From NCBI GenBank assembly GCA_900769885.1, contig CAAGIG010000059.1, positions 1-21,779 of the forward strand: 21,779 bases of DNA. Direction: 5' to 3'. This document shows, one piece after another, positions 1 to 7,657 of this stretch (within the stretch, counting starts at the first letter, position 1; each line of letters opens with the position of its first letter). This DNA comes from Rikenellaceae bacterium (GTDB lineage: Bacteria; Bacteroidota; Bacteroidia; Bacteroidales; UBA932). The position numbers and the translations under genes were made by a program. The notes beneath the pieces were generated by a model. The model saw only the letters and a program-made list of their open reading frames with translations, was not told where the DNA came from and made no database searches.

Positions 1-29
1 AAAGAGTCCGGTGCAATACCGAACTCTTT
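1..29. repeat. Inverted repeat at window edge, possible terminator
   Basis: Two 12-base arms, AAAGAGTCCGGT (1-12) and ACCGAACTCTTT (18-29), flank a 5-base loop and pair at 11 of 12 positions. This could be the terminator of a gene lying to the left, on either strand. No long T-run follows on the plus strand, and the minus-strand continuation is outside the window, so the role is uncertain. Confidence 0.5.
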
Positions 30-60
30 ACCAGTAAAACTATTATTAATCCGTCCAACT

Positions 61-104
61 TCTTGGGGTCAGATCATTTGCGGGCTGCTTTTTTTATCCC
101 AAGA
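61..104. repeat. Inverted repeat with a 26-base loop, unassigned
   Basis: Bases 61-69 (TCTTGGGGT) can pair with 96-104 (ATCCCAAGA) as a 9-bp stem with one G-T wobble. The loop carries CGGGCTGC followed by a run of seven T. It resembles neither a standard terminator nor a tRNA. It could be the end of a small non-coding RNA, part of a miniature mobile element, or chance. Confidence 0.3.
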
Positions 105-110
105 CGAGAC

Positions 111-140
111 AAAAAAAGGGCGACTCGCGCTGAGCCGCCC
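111..140 (-). terminator. Rho-independent terminator of the repeat lipoprotein gene
   Basis: Read on the minus strand, GGGCGGCTC (132-140), a 5-base loop and GAGTCGCCC (118-126) form a 9-bp GC-rich stem with one G-T wobble, followed directly by seven T (111-117). It lies 29 bases after the stop codon of the gene at 170-2407, so it is placed correctly to end that transcript. It is the only textbook terminator in the window. Confidence 0.9.
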
Positions 141-169
141 TCAAATTCATATTATCGTTATTTCTAAGA

Positions 170-2407
170 TTAGAACACGATTAGTTTTGACATTCTTGGA
201 GCAAAAATTCCGTTAGTCATTGAGGTTTTAGCAGGAGCCGCTTCCTCTGAAGTGCTGAATGAACGTGGTTGGATTTCATTAGCTGCCATAGGAATATGAG
301 GTGTTCCGTTGAACTCAACTGTCTCGTGACGGTAAGGAATCATTGACTTGGTAGATGAACTTAGTTCTTCAACAAGGTCAATCAATTCCTGGATGTTGCC
401 TTTATTTTGAGCAGTTGCCTGCATTAGAAGGCGTGACATCTTGTTATATACTCCATTTTCATCAGTTGCATAAGAAAGTGATACCCATTTTTCTCTCCAA
501 CCCACTACATAGAAGCTGTAAGGTTGTTCGATGATATTGAATTGCATATTGTAGTCACCTTTGAATTGAGCGAACATATATGAATCAGGGCTGATTTCTT
601 CATCCATATAAGGATAGTAATCATCTTCCATTACATAACAAGAGTAGATACCGGTTGCAGGACCATCAGTGTCAAATCTTACAACTGCAATAGCTTTACC
701 GGCTGTAGCAGGACGGTCACCAAATACTTGACCGGCCTCTTCATCACCTGAATAGTAACCTACTACTACAGGAACAGTATTAACAGTACCCAATGCAGGA
801 GTTGTTGAAAGTGAAGGATACTCAACTACTTTCAATACATCACCTGAAGTAGGCTCAACTACTGCAACATAGAATGTATAAGTGGTTTCAGGAGTCAAAC
901 CTGAAGCGGTAAGGACATTATTTCCTTTGTAGCAAGAGTAACCGATAATATCAGACATATTGTAGTTACCAAGACCTTGAGGATTGTTGTTGAATTCATA
1001 AAGCATATCCTCAAACTTTTGTTCCAACTCAGCTTCGATTTGTTCAGCATCAAAATCCTCTGGTGCACAAATGTTAGGAGCATAGTAAACAGTCTTGTCT
1101 GAAGGGGTAAGTTCCACTTCAAAATAGTAAGGAGTTGCAGGAAGAGCGTTTACTTCAAATGTACAATCTTCAGGATTATTCGCTGGAGGAAGAGTCTTGA
1201 AGGTAACCAATTCTGGAGCTGATGTTACACCACCTGAATATCCGAAAGCAATAATGCTGTACTCAGTATTAGGGAAAATGCTGTATGCATACTCTTCATA
1301 GTATTCAGAACCTGTGGTAAGCATAATACCTTGATTCATAAATCCGCCATAAGTAGAAACGATTCTATTCATCATCTCTTCAGCAGTGCTATGACCGTCA
1401 TATTGTTCAATCAACCAACAGTAAGTAGCGGTAAGATCAGAAGGAGTTACACTAACTCTGAATGAATTTGATTTGATATTGTCCACTTGGATATCAAAAG
1501 TCATTCCTGTATACTCAGGCTCATCAGTTGTGTATGAACCAAGAGTCACATCAGACAAAACTGCAAATGATTCTTCAATGATTTCAACAGCAGCTACAAG
1601 ATATTGATAAGATGTGTTAGGAACAAGACCTGTTGCTGAGAAGGTATTTGTACCCTCAACAAAAATTGCATCAAAAATCTCCTGAGTGGTCATTCCATTT
1701 TGTCTCAAATTGTCAATATACATTGCCAAATATGCATCATAGAACTCTGCAACAGTAAATGCTTCAGGATCATCAGGGTTTGTATAATATTCAAAATACT
1801 CTTTACCAACGTGCATCAAGTGATAGGTAATTGTCTCATCTGAAGGAACAACGGTAATTTCAGACTCATCAGAACCTGCTTCCACAGTCACTTCGAAGGT
1901 ACAATCAATTTTCTCAACACCTTCTGTTTCAAAAGGAACAACCTCAACTTCAGAGTTCACAAGTTCTTCAGCTTCAAAATCAACACCGAAAACTACCAAT
2001 GCATATCCGGTACCCATTGTAAGACCAGACACTTTATGATTAGTCAAGTTTCCAGATACAAGGAAGTCAGGAAGATACTCTTCCAAAGTTTCACCTTGAC
2101 TCTCAGCTGTTTCCTGCATCTCTGCCAAGATAGCTTCAGCAAGTTCCATAGGCTCCATATCACCCATAGCCTCTTCTCTTACGACAATGTGAAGATACTC
2201 AGCATCGCTAACTGAAGGGATGATGGTGTATTTCGCAGATACCATATCTATCTCACCCATAGTAACTTCGAATTCCAAAGTCACTTCTGTAGAGTCTACC
2301 GGAGGTGCTGGAGGATTTGGATCAGTACCCGGTTCAGGGGTTTCACAACCAACTGCCAACATAAGGGCAGCAACAAACATAAATAGTAAAGATTTGAATT
2401 TCTTCAT
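170..2407 (-). CDS. Surface lipoprotein built of tandem beta-rich modules, function unknown
   Basis: A 745-residue protein of unrecognised function. It starts with a lipoprotein signal peptide ending at LAVGC (Cys21), followed by a Pro/acidic linker to about residue 42. Then comes a repeated module: about 43-165, 169-296, 302-407 and 415-537, with a divergent fifth at about 543-650. Each opens with a strand like TFEVTV and a turn motif P-S-(D)-x-T-x-Y. A variable, often helical insert follows, and the module closes with G-L-x-P-x-T-x-Y and hydrophobic strands, like the end of a fibronectin-III fold. The last 95 residues are Ser/Thr-rich and match nothing I know; there is no evident type IX secretion tail. 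It has its own promoter and terminator, so it is monocistronic. By analogy with other Bacteroidales repeat lipoproteins it probably sits on the outer membrane and may bind glycan or protein; that is inference. Confidence 0.85.
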   Translation of the reverse strand: MKKFKSLLFMFVAALMLAVGCETPEPGTDPNPPAPPVDSTEVTLEFEVTMGEIDMVSAKYTIIPSVSDAEYLHIVVREEAMGDMEPMELAEAILAEMQETAESQGETLEEYLPDFLVSGNLTNHKVSGLTMGTGYALVVFGVDFEAEELVNSEVEVVPFETEGVEKIDCTFEVTVEAGSDESEITVVPSDETITYHLMHVGKEYFEYYTNPDDPEAFTVAEFYDAYLAMYIDNLRQNGMTTQEIFDAIFVEGTNTFSATGLVPNTSYQYLVAAVEIIEESFAVLSDVTLGSYTTDEPEYTGMTFDIQVDNIKSNSFRVSVTPSDLTATYCWLIEQYDGHSTAEEMMNRIVSTYGGFMNQGIMLTTGSEYYEEYAYSIFPNTEYSIIAFGYSGGVTSAPELVTFKTLPPANNPEDCTFEVNALPATPYYFEVELTPSDKTVYYAPNICAPEDFDAEQIEAELEQKFEDMLYEFNNNPQGLGNYNMSDIIGYSCYKGNNVLTASGLTPETTYTFYVAVVEPTSGDVLKVVEYPSLSTTPALGTVNTVPVVVGYYSGDEEAGQVFGDRPATAGKAIAVVRFDTDGPATGIYSCYVMEDDYYPYMDEEISPDSYMFAQFKGDYNMQFNIIEQPYSFYVVGWREKWVSLSYATDENGVYNKMSRLLMQATAQNKGNIQELIDLVEELSSSTKSMIPYRHETVEFNGTPHIPMAANEIQPRSFSTSEEAAPAKTSMTNGIFAPRMSKLIVF

Positions 2408-2441
2408 TTGAAATGTAATTTTAAATTAATTTTATAGTTTG

Positions 2442-2449
2442 CAAATATA
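2442..2449 (-). promoter_or_regulatory. -7 box for the repeat lipoprotein gene
   Basis: TATATTTG on the minus strand matches the Bacteroidetes -7 consensus TAnnTTTG and lies 34 bases before the start codon. It sits only a few bases beyond the stop of murF-alr, so the lipoprotein gene can be transcribed independently. No TTTG -33 box is visible at the usual distance. Confidence 0.6.
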
Positions 2450-2452
2450 GTA

Positions 2453-4843
2453 TTATTCTTTAAAATAGACCCTTTTTACTCTACGAGATACACTTGTTAA
2501 AATTTCATACTCAATGGTTCCCAACTTTTGGGCAATTTCCCCGACACTTATATTCTTTCCAAAAATCTCAACCTCGTCTCCAACCCTCACGTCACAATCT
2601 GTAACATCGAGCATACAGATATCCATACAAACATTTCCAACAATCGGAACTCTTCTACCACCTGTAAACATCTCTCCCACCCCGCAACTCAAACGTCTGT
2701 CAATACCATCGGCATATCCCACAGGAATAGTTGCAATTTTTGCAGGTCGCATAACTCTCCCCTTCCTGCCATATCCGACAGTCTCATCCTCCGAAATCTC
2801 CCTAATCGAAGTAATATGGGTCTTGAATGTGCTCACACATTCCAAAGCAGAATCCCCACCGACTCCGTAAAGTCCTATCCCAAGTCTGACCATATCAAAA
2901 CAGAACTGCGGAAATCTCTCGATTCCTGCACTATTGAGAATATGACGCAAAATCTTATGATCAAATTTCGGTACAATCATCTCAGCACACTCCTCAAAAA
3001 GGGAAATCTGTTCCAAAGTAAACCCATCCTGCGCCGGATCATCAGCAGTTGCAAGATGAGAAAACAAAGAGACAATTTTAGAGCTACGCTGGAATTTGAA
3101 GAAATCCAACAACTGCGGAATCTCATTTTTATTCAATCCCGACCTGTTCATTCCTGTATTAAGCTTCAAATGAATAGGATACTCTCTGATTCCATTAGAG
3201 ACCAAATACCTCTCAAAAGTATCCAGAAGTTCCATTGAATAAATCTCCGGTTCGAGAGCAAACTCTATCATCTGATCAAAAGACTCACGCTCTGGATTCA
3301 TCACCGCTATCGGAACAGTTATCCCCTTGCTTCGGAGTTCCACACCCTCATCTGTATATGCAACCATCAGATAATCAACACCATTGTATTGCAATATGCT
3401 CGCAACCTCTGCCAAACCGCTACCATAAGAGAAAGCCTTGACCATAACCGCCATTTTGGTTTCGGGAGCAACCTTTTTCTTATAAAGATTAAAATTGTGA
3501 GCAATTGCATCCAAATCGACCTCCAGCATTGTTGTATGGGACTGCTTTTGCAAAAAAGCACCTATCTGCTCAAATTTGAAACGTCTGGCACCCTTAATCA
3601 GAATCACCTGATTTTTATAAAATTCTCTCCTCTCTAACTTCAGAAACTCCTCAGTAGTCTTATAAAAACGGGTAACTGCCAATCCCCTGAAAGCGGCAGC
3701 ATTACCACACAACTTCTCCCCTATTCCAACAAACACATCAACTCCCTCCTCCTGCAACAGTTCAGAAATTCTCTGATAATAAAGGTCATCCCCAACTCCT
3801 ACAAAATCGGACAATATCACAGTCTTATCCCTTTGAGCCCCCTGAACAGACAACGAACGGATAGCCAATGAGAAAGAGGCCAGATCAGAATTATAATAGT
3901 CCTTTATTATAATAGAACCATACACTCCATCTTTTATCTCCATACGCATCGCCACCTGCTGCAAATTCCTCACTCTCGAAGATATCTCAGTCAAAGGATA
4001 AGCACGATACAACAGATAACAAATGGCAGTCATACAATTTTCATAAGAGGCATCGTCTGCAAATGGAATCGTAATCTCGGAACTCACCCCCTTCGAATCA
4101 GACAAATACTCTGTAACTCTGACAGTTCTGTTCAAAAGAGTCTTTTCCACCAACTCAGCTCTCACATCCACCCCTGAAGACTCCCCCCAGAAAATCATCT
4201 TTGCCCCCTGAGGCAAAACCGAGGAGATATACTCCCCATATTTATCTTTATGCGCAATGGCAACCTCACAATTCCTAAAGAGCAATCCCTTTTCCCCGAG
4301 TTTCTCATCTTCAGATGAAAATCCCTCATTATGAGCATCTCCGAAATGGGTAAAAATCGCCACATCCGGAGCAATGATTTTCTCTAAAATCTCCATCTCG
4401 CCGGGAAGCGAAATCCCAGCCTCTATCAATGCCACATCACAGGAAGGATCTATCTCAAACAAAGACAATGGAACCCCGACTTGAGAATTGTAACTTCTGG
4501 GGCTTCTGCATAACTTCACATCCCACTCCATAAGTTGGGATATCCACTCCTTGACTACCGTCTTACCATTACTGCCTGTAATGGCAACCATCTGGGCATC
4601 AATACCTCGTGCATATTCACCGGCATCTTGCTGAAAAGCCTTCAGCGTATCTTCGACAACACGAAAAGCAGCATCAGAGAGTCCTGCAAACTCATCCCTC
4701 ATCTGGCTGACCACGAAATTTCTCACCCCTCTATTGTACAATTCCAACACATAATCGTGACCATTACGATTCTTCCCCACGATAGCATAAAAAATGGTAT
4801 TAACAGGATCTATAACTGTCCTGCTGTCAATAGAATATCTCAT
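2453..4843 (-). CDS. murF-alr: Bifunctional UDP-MurNAc-tripeptide:D-Ala-D-Ala ligase / alanine racemase
   Basis: A 796-residue fusion typical of Bacteroidetes. The N-terminal half (1 to about 430) is MurF, the cytoplasmic ATP-dependent ligase that adds D-Ala-D-Ala to UDP-MurNAc-tripeptide. It shows the substrate-binding DSR (6-8), the ATP loop GSNGKT (90-95) and KDYYNSD (314-320). The C-terminal half (about 438-796) is a PLP-dependent alanine racemase that makes D-alanine. PLP Lys469 lies in VKAFSYGSG, the catalytic Tyr is probably Tyr691 in VGYGR, and PVGYADG (707-713) and GNVCMD (736-741) are also present. Both active sites look intact. The start codon shares one base with the folP stop (TAATG), so translation is probably coupled to folP. 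Confidence 0.95.
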   Translation of the reverse strand: MRYSIDSRTVIDPVNTIFYAIVGKNRNGHDYVLELYNRGVRNFVVSQMRDEFAGLSDAAFRVVEDTLKAFQQDAGEYARGIDAQMVAITGSNGKTVVKEWISQLMEWDVKLCRSPRSYNSQVGVPLSLFEIDPSCDVALIEAGISLPGEMEILEKIIAPDVAIFTHFGDAHNEGFSSEDEKLGEKGLLFRNCEVAIAHKDKYGEYISSVLPQGAKMIFWGESSGVDVRAELVEKTLLNRTVRVTEYLSDSKGVSSEITIPFADDASYENCMTAICYLLYRAYPLTEISSRVRNLQQVAMRMEIKDGVYGSIIIKDYYNSDLASFSLAIRSLSVQGAQRDKTVILSDFVGVGDDLYYQRISELLQEEGVDVFVGIGEKLCGNAAAFRGLAVTRFYKTTEEFLKLERREFYKNQVILIKGARRFKFEQIGAFLQKQSHTTMLEVDLDAIAHNFNLYKKKVAPETKMAVMVKAFSYGSGLAEVASILQYNGVDYLMVAYTDEGVELRSKGITVPIAVMNPERESFDQMIEFALEPEIYSMELLDTFERYLVSNGIREYPIHLKLNTGMNRSGLNKNEIPQLLDFFKFQRSSKIVSLFSHLATADDPAQDGFTLEQISLFEECAEMIVPKFDHKILRHILNSAGIERFPQFCFDMVRLGIGLYGVGGDSALECVSTFKTHITSIREISEDETVGYGRKGRVMRPAKIATIPVGYADGIDRRLSCGVGEMFTGGRRVPIVGNVCMDICMLDVTDCDVRVGDEVEIFGKNISVGEIAQKLGTIEYEILTSVSRRVKRVYFKE

Positions 4844-5631
4844 TAACTCTGCTGTTTATTATACAAATTTATAACATTTACCGCCTCTGCGACATCGTGA
4901 ACCCTCAGAATTGCAGCCCCCTTGGCAAGAGCATCCCTATGAAGATCGCAAGTAGCCTCCAACGCATCCTCCGGACCTACACCCAACTTCTTATAAATAA
5001 AACTCTTACGCGAAATGCCGATTAAAACATCTCTATTGAATATCTGAAACTTGTCCAATTCTTCAAGCATCTGATAATTCTGTTCAATAGTTTTCGCAAA
5101 ACCAAACCCCGGATCCAGAATCCAGTTTGTCACCCCGAAGCGGGATGCCCTCTCCTGAAAATCTCTAAAATAACTTATGACATCCTCAGTAACATCATCA
5201 TAATCACACAAAGACTGCATAGTTGCAGGGGTTCCCCTTTTATGCATTGCAATATATTCCAATCCCAAAGCTCCTACACTCTCGAGCATCCTCTCATCAT
5301 CCTCACCTGCAGAGATATCATTTACAATAAAAGGGCCAAACCGATCATAACATCTGCGGACAATCTCCGAACGGAATGTATCTACCGAAAAAGAGACGGA
5401 AGGAAACTCCTTTTTAAATATCGACAATGCAAATTCAAGACTCTCCCACTCCTTTTCAGGATCAATAGGAACAGAGCCCGGTCTGGTCGAACAAGCCCCG
5501 AAATCGATGATATCAGCCCCCTGTTCCACCATCATTTCCAACCTGTTGAAAATATCGGTAGCGGTAGTTGCACGGGAAGGAGCATAATAAGAATCGTCAT
5601 CAATATTGATAATCCCCATTACTTTTGCCAT
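4843..5631 (-). CDS. folP: Dihydropteroate synthase
   Basis: A 262-residue cytoplasmic enzyme that condenses p-aminobenzoate with 6-hydroxymethyl-dihydropterin diphosphate in folate synthesis. Visible motifs are MGIIN (5-9), FGACSTRPG (44-52), SVDTFRS (82-88), VNDISAG (103-109), DPGFGF (173-178), the phosphate-binding SRKS (207-210) and RVHDV (243-247). The ATG at 5631 is chosen because it places MAKVMGIIN at the N-terminus. The frame extends 40 codons further, but that part would overlap the promoter region shared with tmk and reads as junk. Loop 1 reads DDDSYY where most enzymes have TPDSF. It is first in an operon with murF-alr. Confidence 0.93.
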   Translation of the reverse strand: MAKVMGIINIDDDSYYAPSRATTATDIFNRLEMMVEQGADIIDFGACSTRPGSVPIDPEKEWESLEFALSIFKKEFPSVSFSVDTFRSEIVRRCYDRFGPFIVNDISAGEDDERMLESVGALGLEYIAMHKRGTPATMQSLCDYDDVTEDVISYFRDFQERASRFGVTNWILDPGFGFAKTIEQNYQMLEELDKFQIFNRDVLIGISRKSFIYKKLGVGPEDALEATCDLHRDALAKGAAILRVHDVAEAVNVINLYNKQQS

Positions 5632-5651
5632 AATTGTAGATATTATTTTTG

Positions 5652-5659
5652 TATTTTTG
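5652..5659 (+). promoter_or_regulatory. -7 box for the tmk operon
   Basis: TATTTTTG matches TAnnTTTG and lies 26 bases before the tmk ATG. A TTTG at 5624-5627 is the only candidate -33 box; its 24-base spacing is a little long. Confidence 0.55.
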
Positions 5660-5669
5660 CGTTGGATTG

Positions 5670-5677
5670 CAAAAGTA
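5670..5677 (-). promoter_or_regulatory. -7 box for the folP operon
   Basis: TACTTTTG on the minus strand matches TAnnTTTG and lies 38 bases before the folP ATG. It faces the tmk -7 box across 10 bases, so the two expected transcription starts nearly coincide. Confidence 0.55.
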
Positions 5678-5685
5678 GTAAATTT

Positions 5686-6360
5686 ATGCTTATAGTAATA
5701 GAAGGTTTGGACGGTTCCGGAAAATCTACACAAGTCAGGAATGTTCACCAATATTTAGTTGAAAAAACAGGGAAAGAGCTCCATTATCTCCATTTCCCGA
5801 GATTCGATGCACCGGTAGTCGGAGAGATGATTGCCAAATTCCTCAGAGGAGAGTTCGGTTCCATTGAACAGGTTCATCCTATGATTGTAGCATTACTGTT
5901 TGCGGAAGACCGCAGAGAGGCTTCAGCACAAATCAAAAAATGGCTTGAAAATGGGGATATTGTCCTTCTGGACAGATATGTCTATTCCAACATTGCATTC
6001 CAATGTGCAAAACTACCCACTGCTGAACAACAGGAAAATTTGGCCCAATGGATTCTGGAGACAGAATACAATCAGTTTGGAATCCCTCGCCCCGATTTGA
6101 ATATCTTCCTCGATGTCCCAATCAGTTTTGTGGACAGCAAACTCAAAGATTCCCGCAGCGGGGATGACCGTAACTACCTCAACGGAAAGTCTGATATCCA
6201 CGAAGCAGATATCACTTTCCAGCAAAATGTCCGTCAGGTTTATCTGAGACAATGTGAGCAGGACCCCACATTCATCAGAGTGTGTTGCTCCGATTCAGAG
6301 GGCAAAATGCTCCCTGCCGAAGATATTTTCAAAAAACTTCAAAACGTAATAAATATCTGA
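5686..6360 (+). CDS. tmk: Thymidylate kinase
   Basis: A 224-residue dTMP kinase that phosphorylates dTMP to dTDP for DNA synthesis. It shows the P-loop GLDGSGKS (7-14), the substrate motif HFPRFDAP (36-43), FAEDRR (72-77), the DRY motif (96-98) followed by VYSNIAFQ, and the lid segment GKSDIHEAD. The ATG at 5686 puts MLIVIEGLDG at the N-terminus as the family requires. The frame is open far upstream, but that part runs antisense through folP and is not credible. It is the first gene of a tight four-gene operon; the next start follows its stop after one base. The lid region is somewhat unlike E. coli Tmk but the length is normal. Confidence 0.93.
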   Translation: MLIVIEGLDGSGKSTQVRNVHQYLVEKTGKELHYLHFPRFDAPVVGEMIAKFLRGEFGSIEQVHPMIVALLFAEDRREASAQIKKWLENGDIVLLDRYVYSNIAFQCAKLPTAEQQENLAQWILETEYNQFGIPRPDLNIFLDVPISFVDSKLKDSRSGDDRNYLNGKSDIHEADITFQQNVRQVYLRQCEQDPTFIRVCCSDSEGKMLPAEDIFKKLQNVINI

Positions 6361-6361
6361 T

Positions 6362-7657
6362 ATGCGATTTCTCAGGGTTGTAATGTTCTTGCTCCGATTG
6401 ATTTTCGGACTCACATATCTCCTTTCGGGCTTCTTCAAACTTGTTGACCCGATGGGAACTCAACTCGTTATACAGGAATATTTTACATCCTTGCACCTGA
6501 ATGGACTGGACTTTATGTCGGCACCACTGGCGCTGATATTTCCAGTATTGGAATTTGTCATAGGCATTGCCATTTTAATGTCATTGAGGATGAAATACAC
6601 ATCTTTGATTGCATTGATAATGACGGTGTTCTTTACAATATTGACCTTTGTTTCAGCAAAATTTGAACTTATATCAGAATGTGGATGCTTTGGAGAGGCG
6701 ATCAGCACTGACAGTTGGGATTCCTTTATTAAAAATATATTTCTGACTGCGTGCATCGTTCCTATTTTCCTTTTCAGAAACAAATTCCACAAAGTAGCTC
6801 CCGCCCCGGCCGAATGGACCCTTTTGGGAACCTATGGTGCTGTTGCACTGGGAGCCTCCCTTTACTCATTTATAAATATCCCTTTTCTGGAATTTGGAGA
6901 TTATCAGGTTGGTACCAATATCTCTGTCAAACTTGAAAATGCCACCGACAACACTCTCTTCGAGACATATTTCATATACGAGAAAGATGGAGAAGAACAA
7001 TCCTTTTCGATAGACAATTTACCCGATGAGAGCTGGAATTTTGTCAAAAGCGAGAGCGAATATATGGGAGATGAAGAGGACCTCGAATTCAAAATGGACA
7101 TTTACAATCTCGCAGGAATCTCCATTGCCAACGAAATAGCACACAGGCGCGCTCCAACAATGATTTTTGCCCTATATAAACCTGAAAAGCTTCAGGAAAA
7201 ATATTGGAAAAAACTCTCTTCTTCTATTGATTCAATATTGGTTTGCGGCGGTGTTCCTTGTGTTTTGACTCATAATATTGATGAGAATATCACTCAAGCG
7301 TATGCAAAATATCCCCACATTGAGCCATACATTGCCATTGCCGACTCAAAGACAATGATTTCGATGGTCCGTTCAAATGGTGGAGTCATCTACATTGAAG
7401 ATGGAATTGTTGTAAATAAATGGCCGGGATGGAAATTCACACCTGAGGATCTTGCAGATGCCATAAGAAAAGATGCAGAGGAGATTACCCTGATGGAAAG
7501 TGTTCACCAAACCCTTGTATATGAATGCAGTATTCTGATTATATTTTTCATTATCATATTATTCAGATATGTTTGCGGAATCATATATGGCCAAAAATTC
7601 AGAATAATAAAACTCCCTAAAATCATTGAAAAGAAGGAAGAGAATGAAATCCAATAA
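6362..7657 (+). CDS. MauE/DoxX-like membrane protein with periplasmic thioredoxin-like domain
   Basis: A 431-residue inner-membrane protein. Five hydrophobic segments lie at about 6-24, 55-75, 79-99, 122-138 and 152-173; a soluble domain spans 176-385; a sixth segment at 388-410 precedes a Lys-rich tail. The CGCFG motif (107-111) after segment 3 is the MauE/DoxX-family hallmark and carries a Cys-x-Cys. The soluble domain has another Cys pair (Cys295, Cys300 in VCGGVPC) and ends in RSNGGVIYIEDG and VNKW, which resemble the last strands of a thioredoxin fold. With an N-in topology both Cys pairs lie in the periplasm. Related Bacteroides proteins (BT_3928 family, from memory) have no firmly known function; quinone-linked thiol oxidation or reduction is an inference. 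It overlaps the permease gene by 14 bases. Confidence 0.8.
   Translation: MRFLRVVMFLLRLIFGLTYLLSGFFKLVDPMGTQLVIQEYFTSLHLNGLDFMSAPLALIFPVLEFVIGIAILMSLRMKYTSLIALIMTVFFTILTFVSAKFELISECGCFGEAISTDSWDSFIKNIFLTACIVPIFLFRNKFHKVAPAPAEWTLLGTYGAVALGASLYSFINIPFLEFGDYQVGTNISVKLENATDNTLFETYFIYEKDGEEQSFSIDNLPDESWNFVKSESEYMGDEEDLEFKMDIYNLAGISIANEIAHRRAPTMIFALYKPEKLQEKYWKKLSSSIDSILVCGGVPCVLTHNIDENITQAYAKYPHIEPYIAIADSKTMISMVRSNGGVIYIEDGIVVNKWPGWKFTPEDLADAIRKDAEEITLMESVHQTLVYECSILIIFFIIILFRYVCGIIYGQKFRIIKLPKIIEKKEENEIQ

Noticed and set aside
1..110. A tRNA or small structured RNA gene at the left edge
   Set aside because: No cloverleaf, anticodon arm or CCA end can be fitted; only simple inverted repeats are present.
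2528..3238. A 236-codon plus-strand open frame antisense to the racemase domain
   Set aside because: Composition is Ser/Asn/His/Ile-rich with no domain, it lies wholly inside a strongly recognised gene, and no promoter box is placed for it.
5242..5685. Upstream extension of the tmk frame by 148 codons
   Set aside because: It runs antisense through folP and precedes the tmk promoter box; kinase homology starts exactly at 5686.
5632..5751. Forty-codon N-terminal extension of folP
   Set aside because: It covers both promoter boxes and the start of tmk, and dihydropteroate synthases begin at the MGIIN region.
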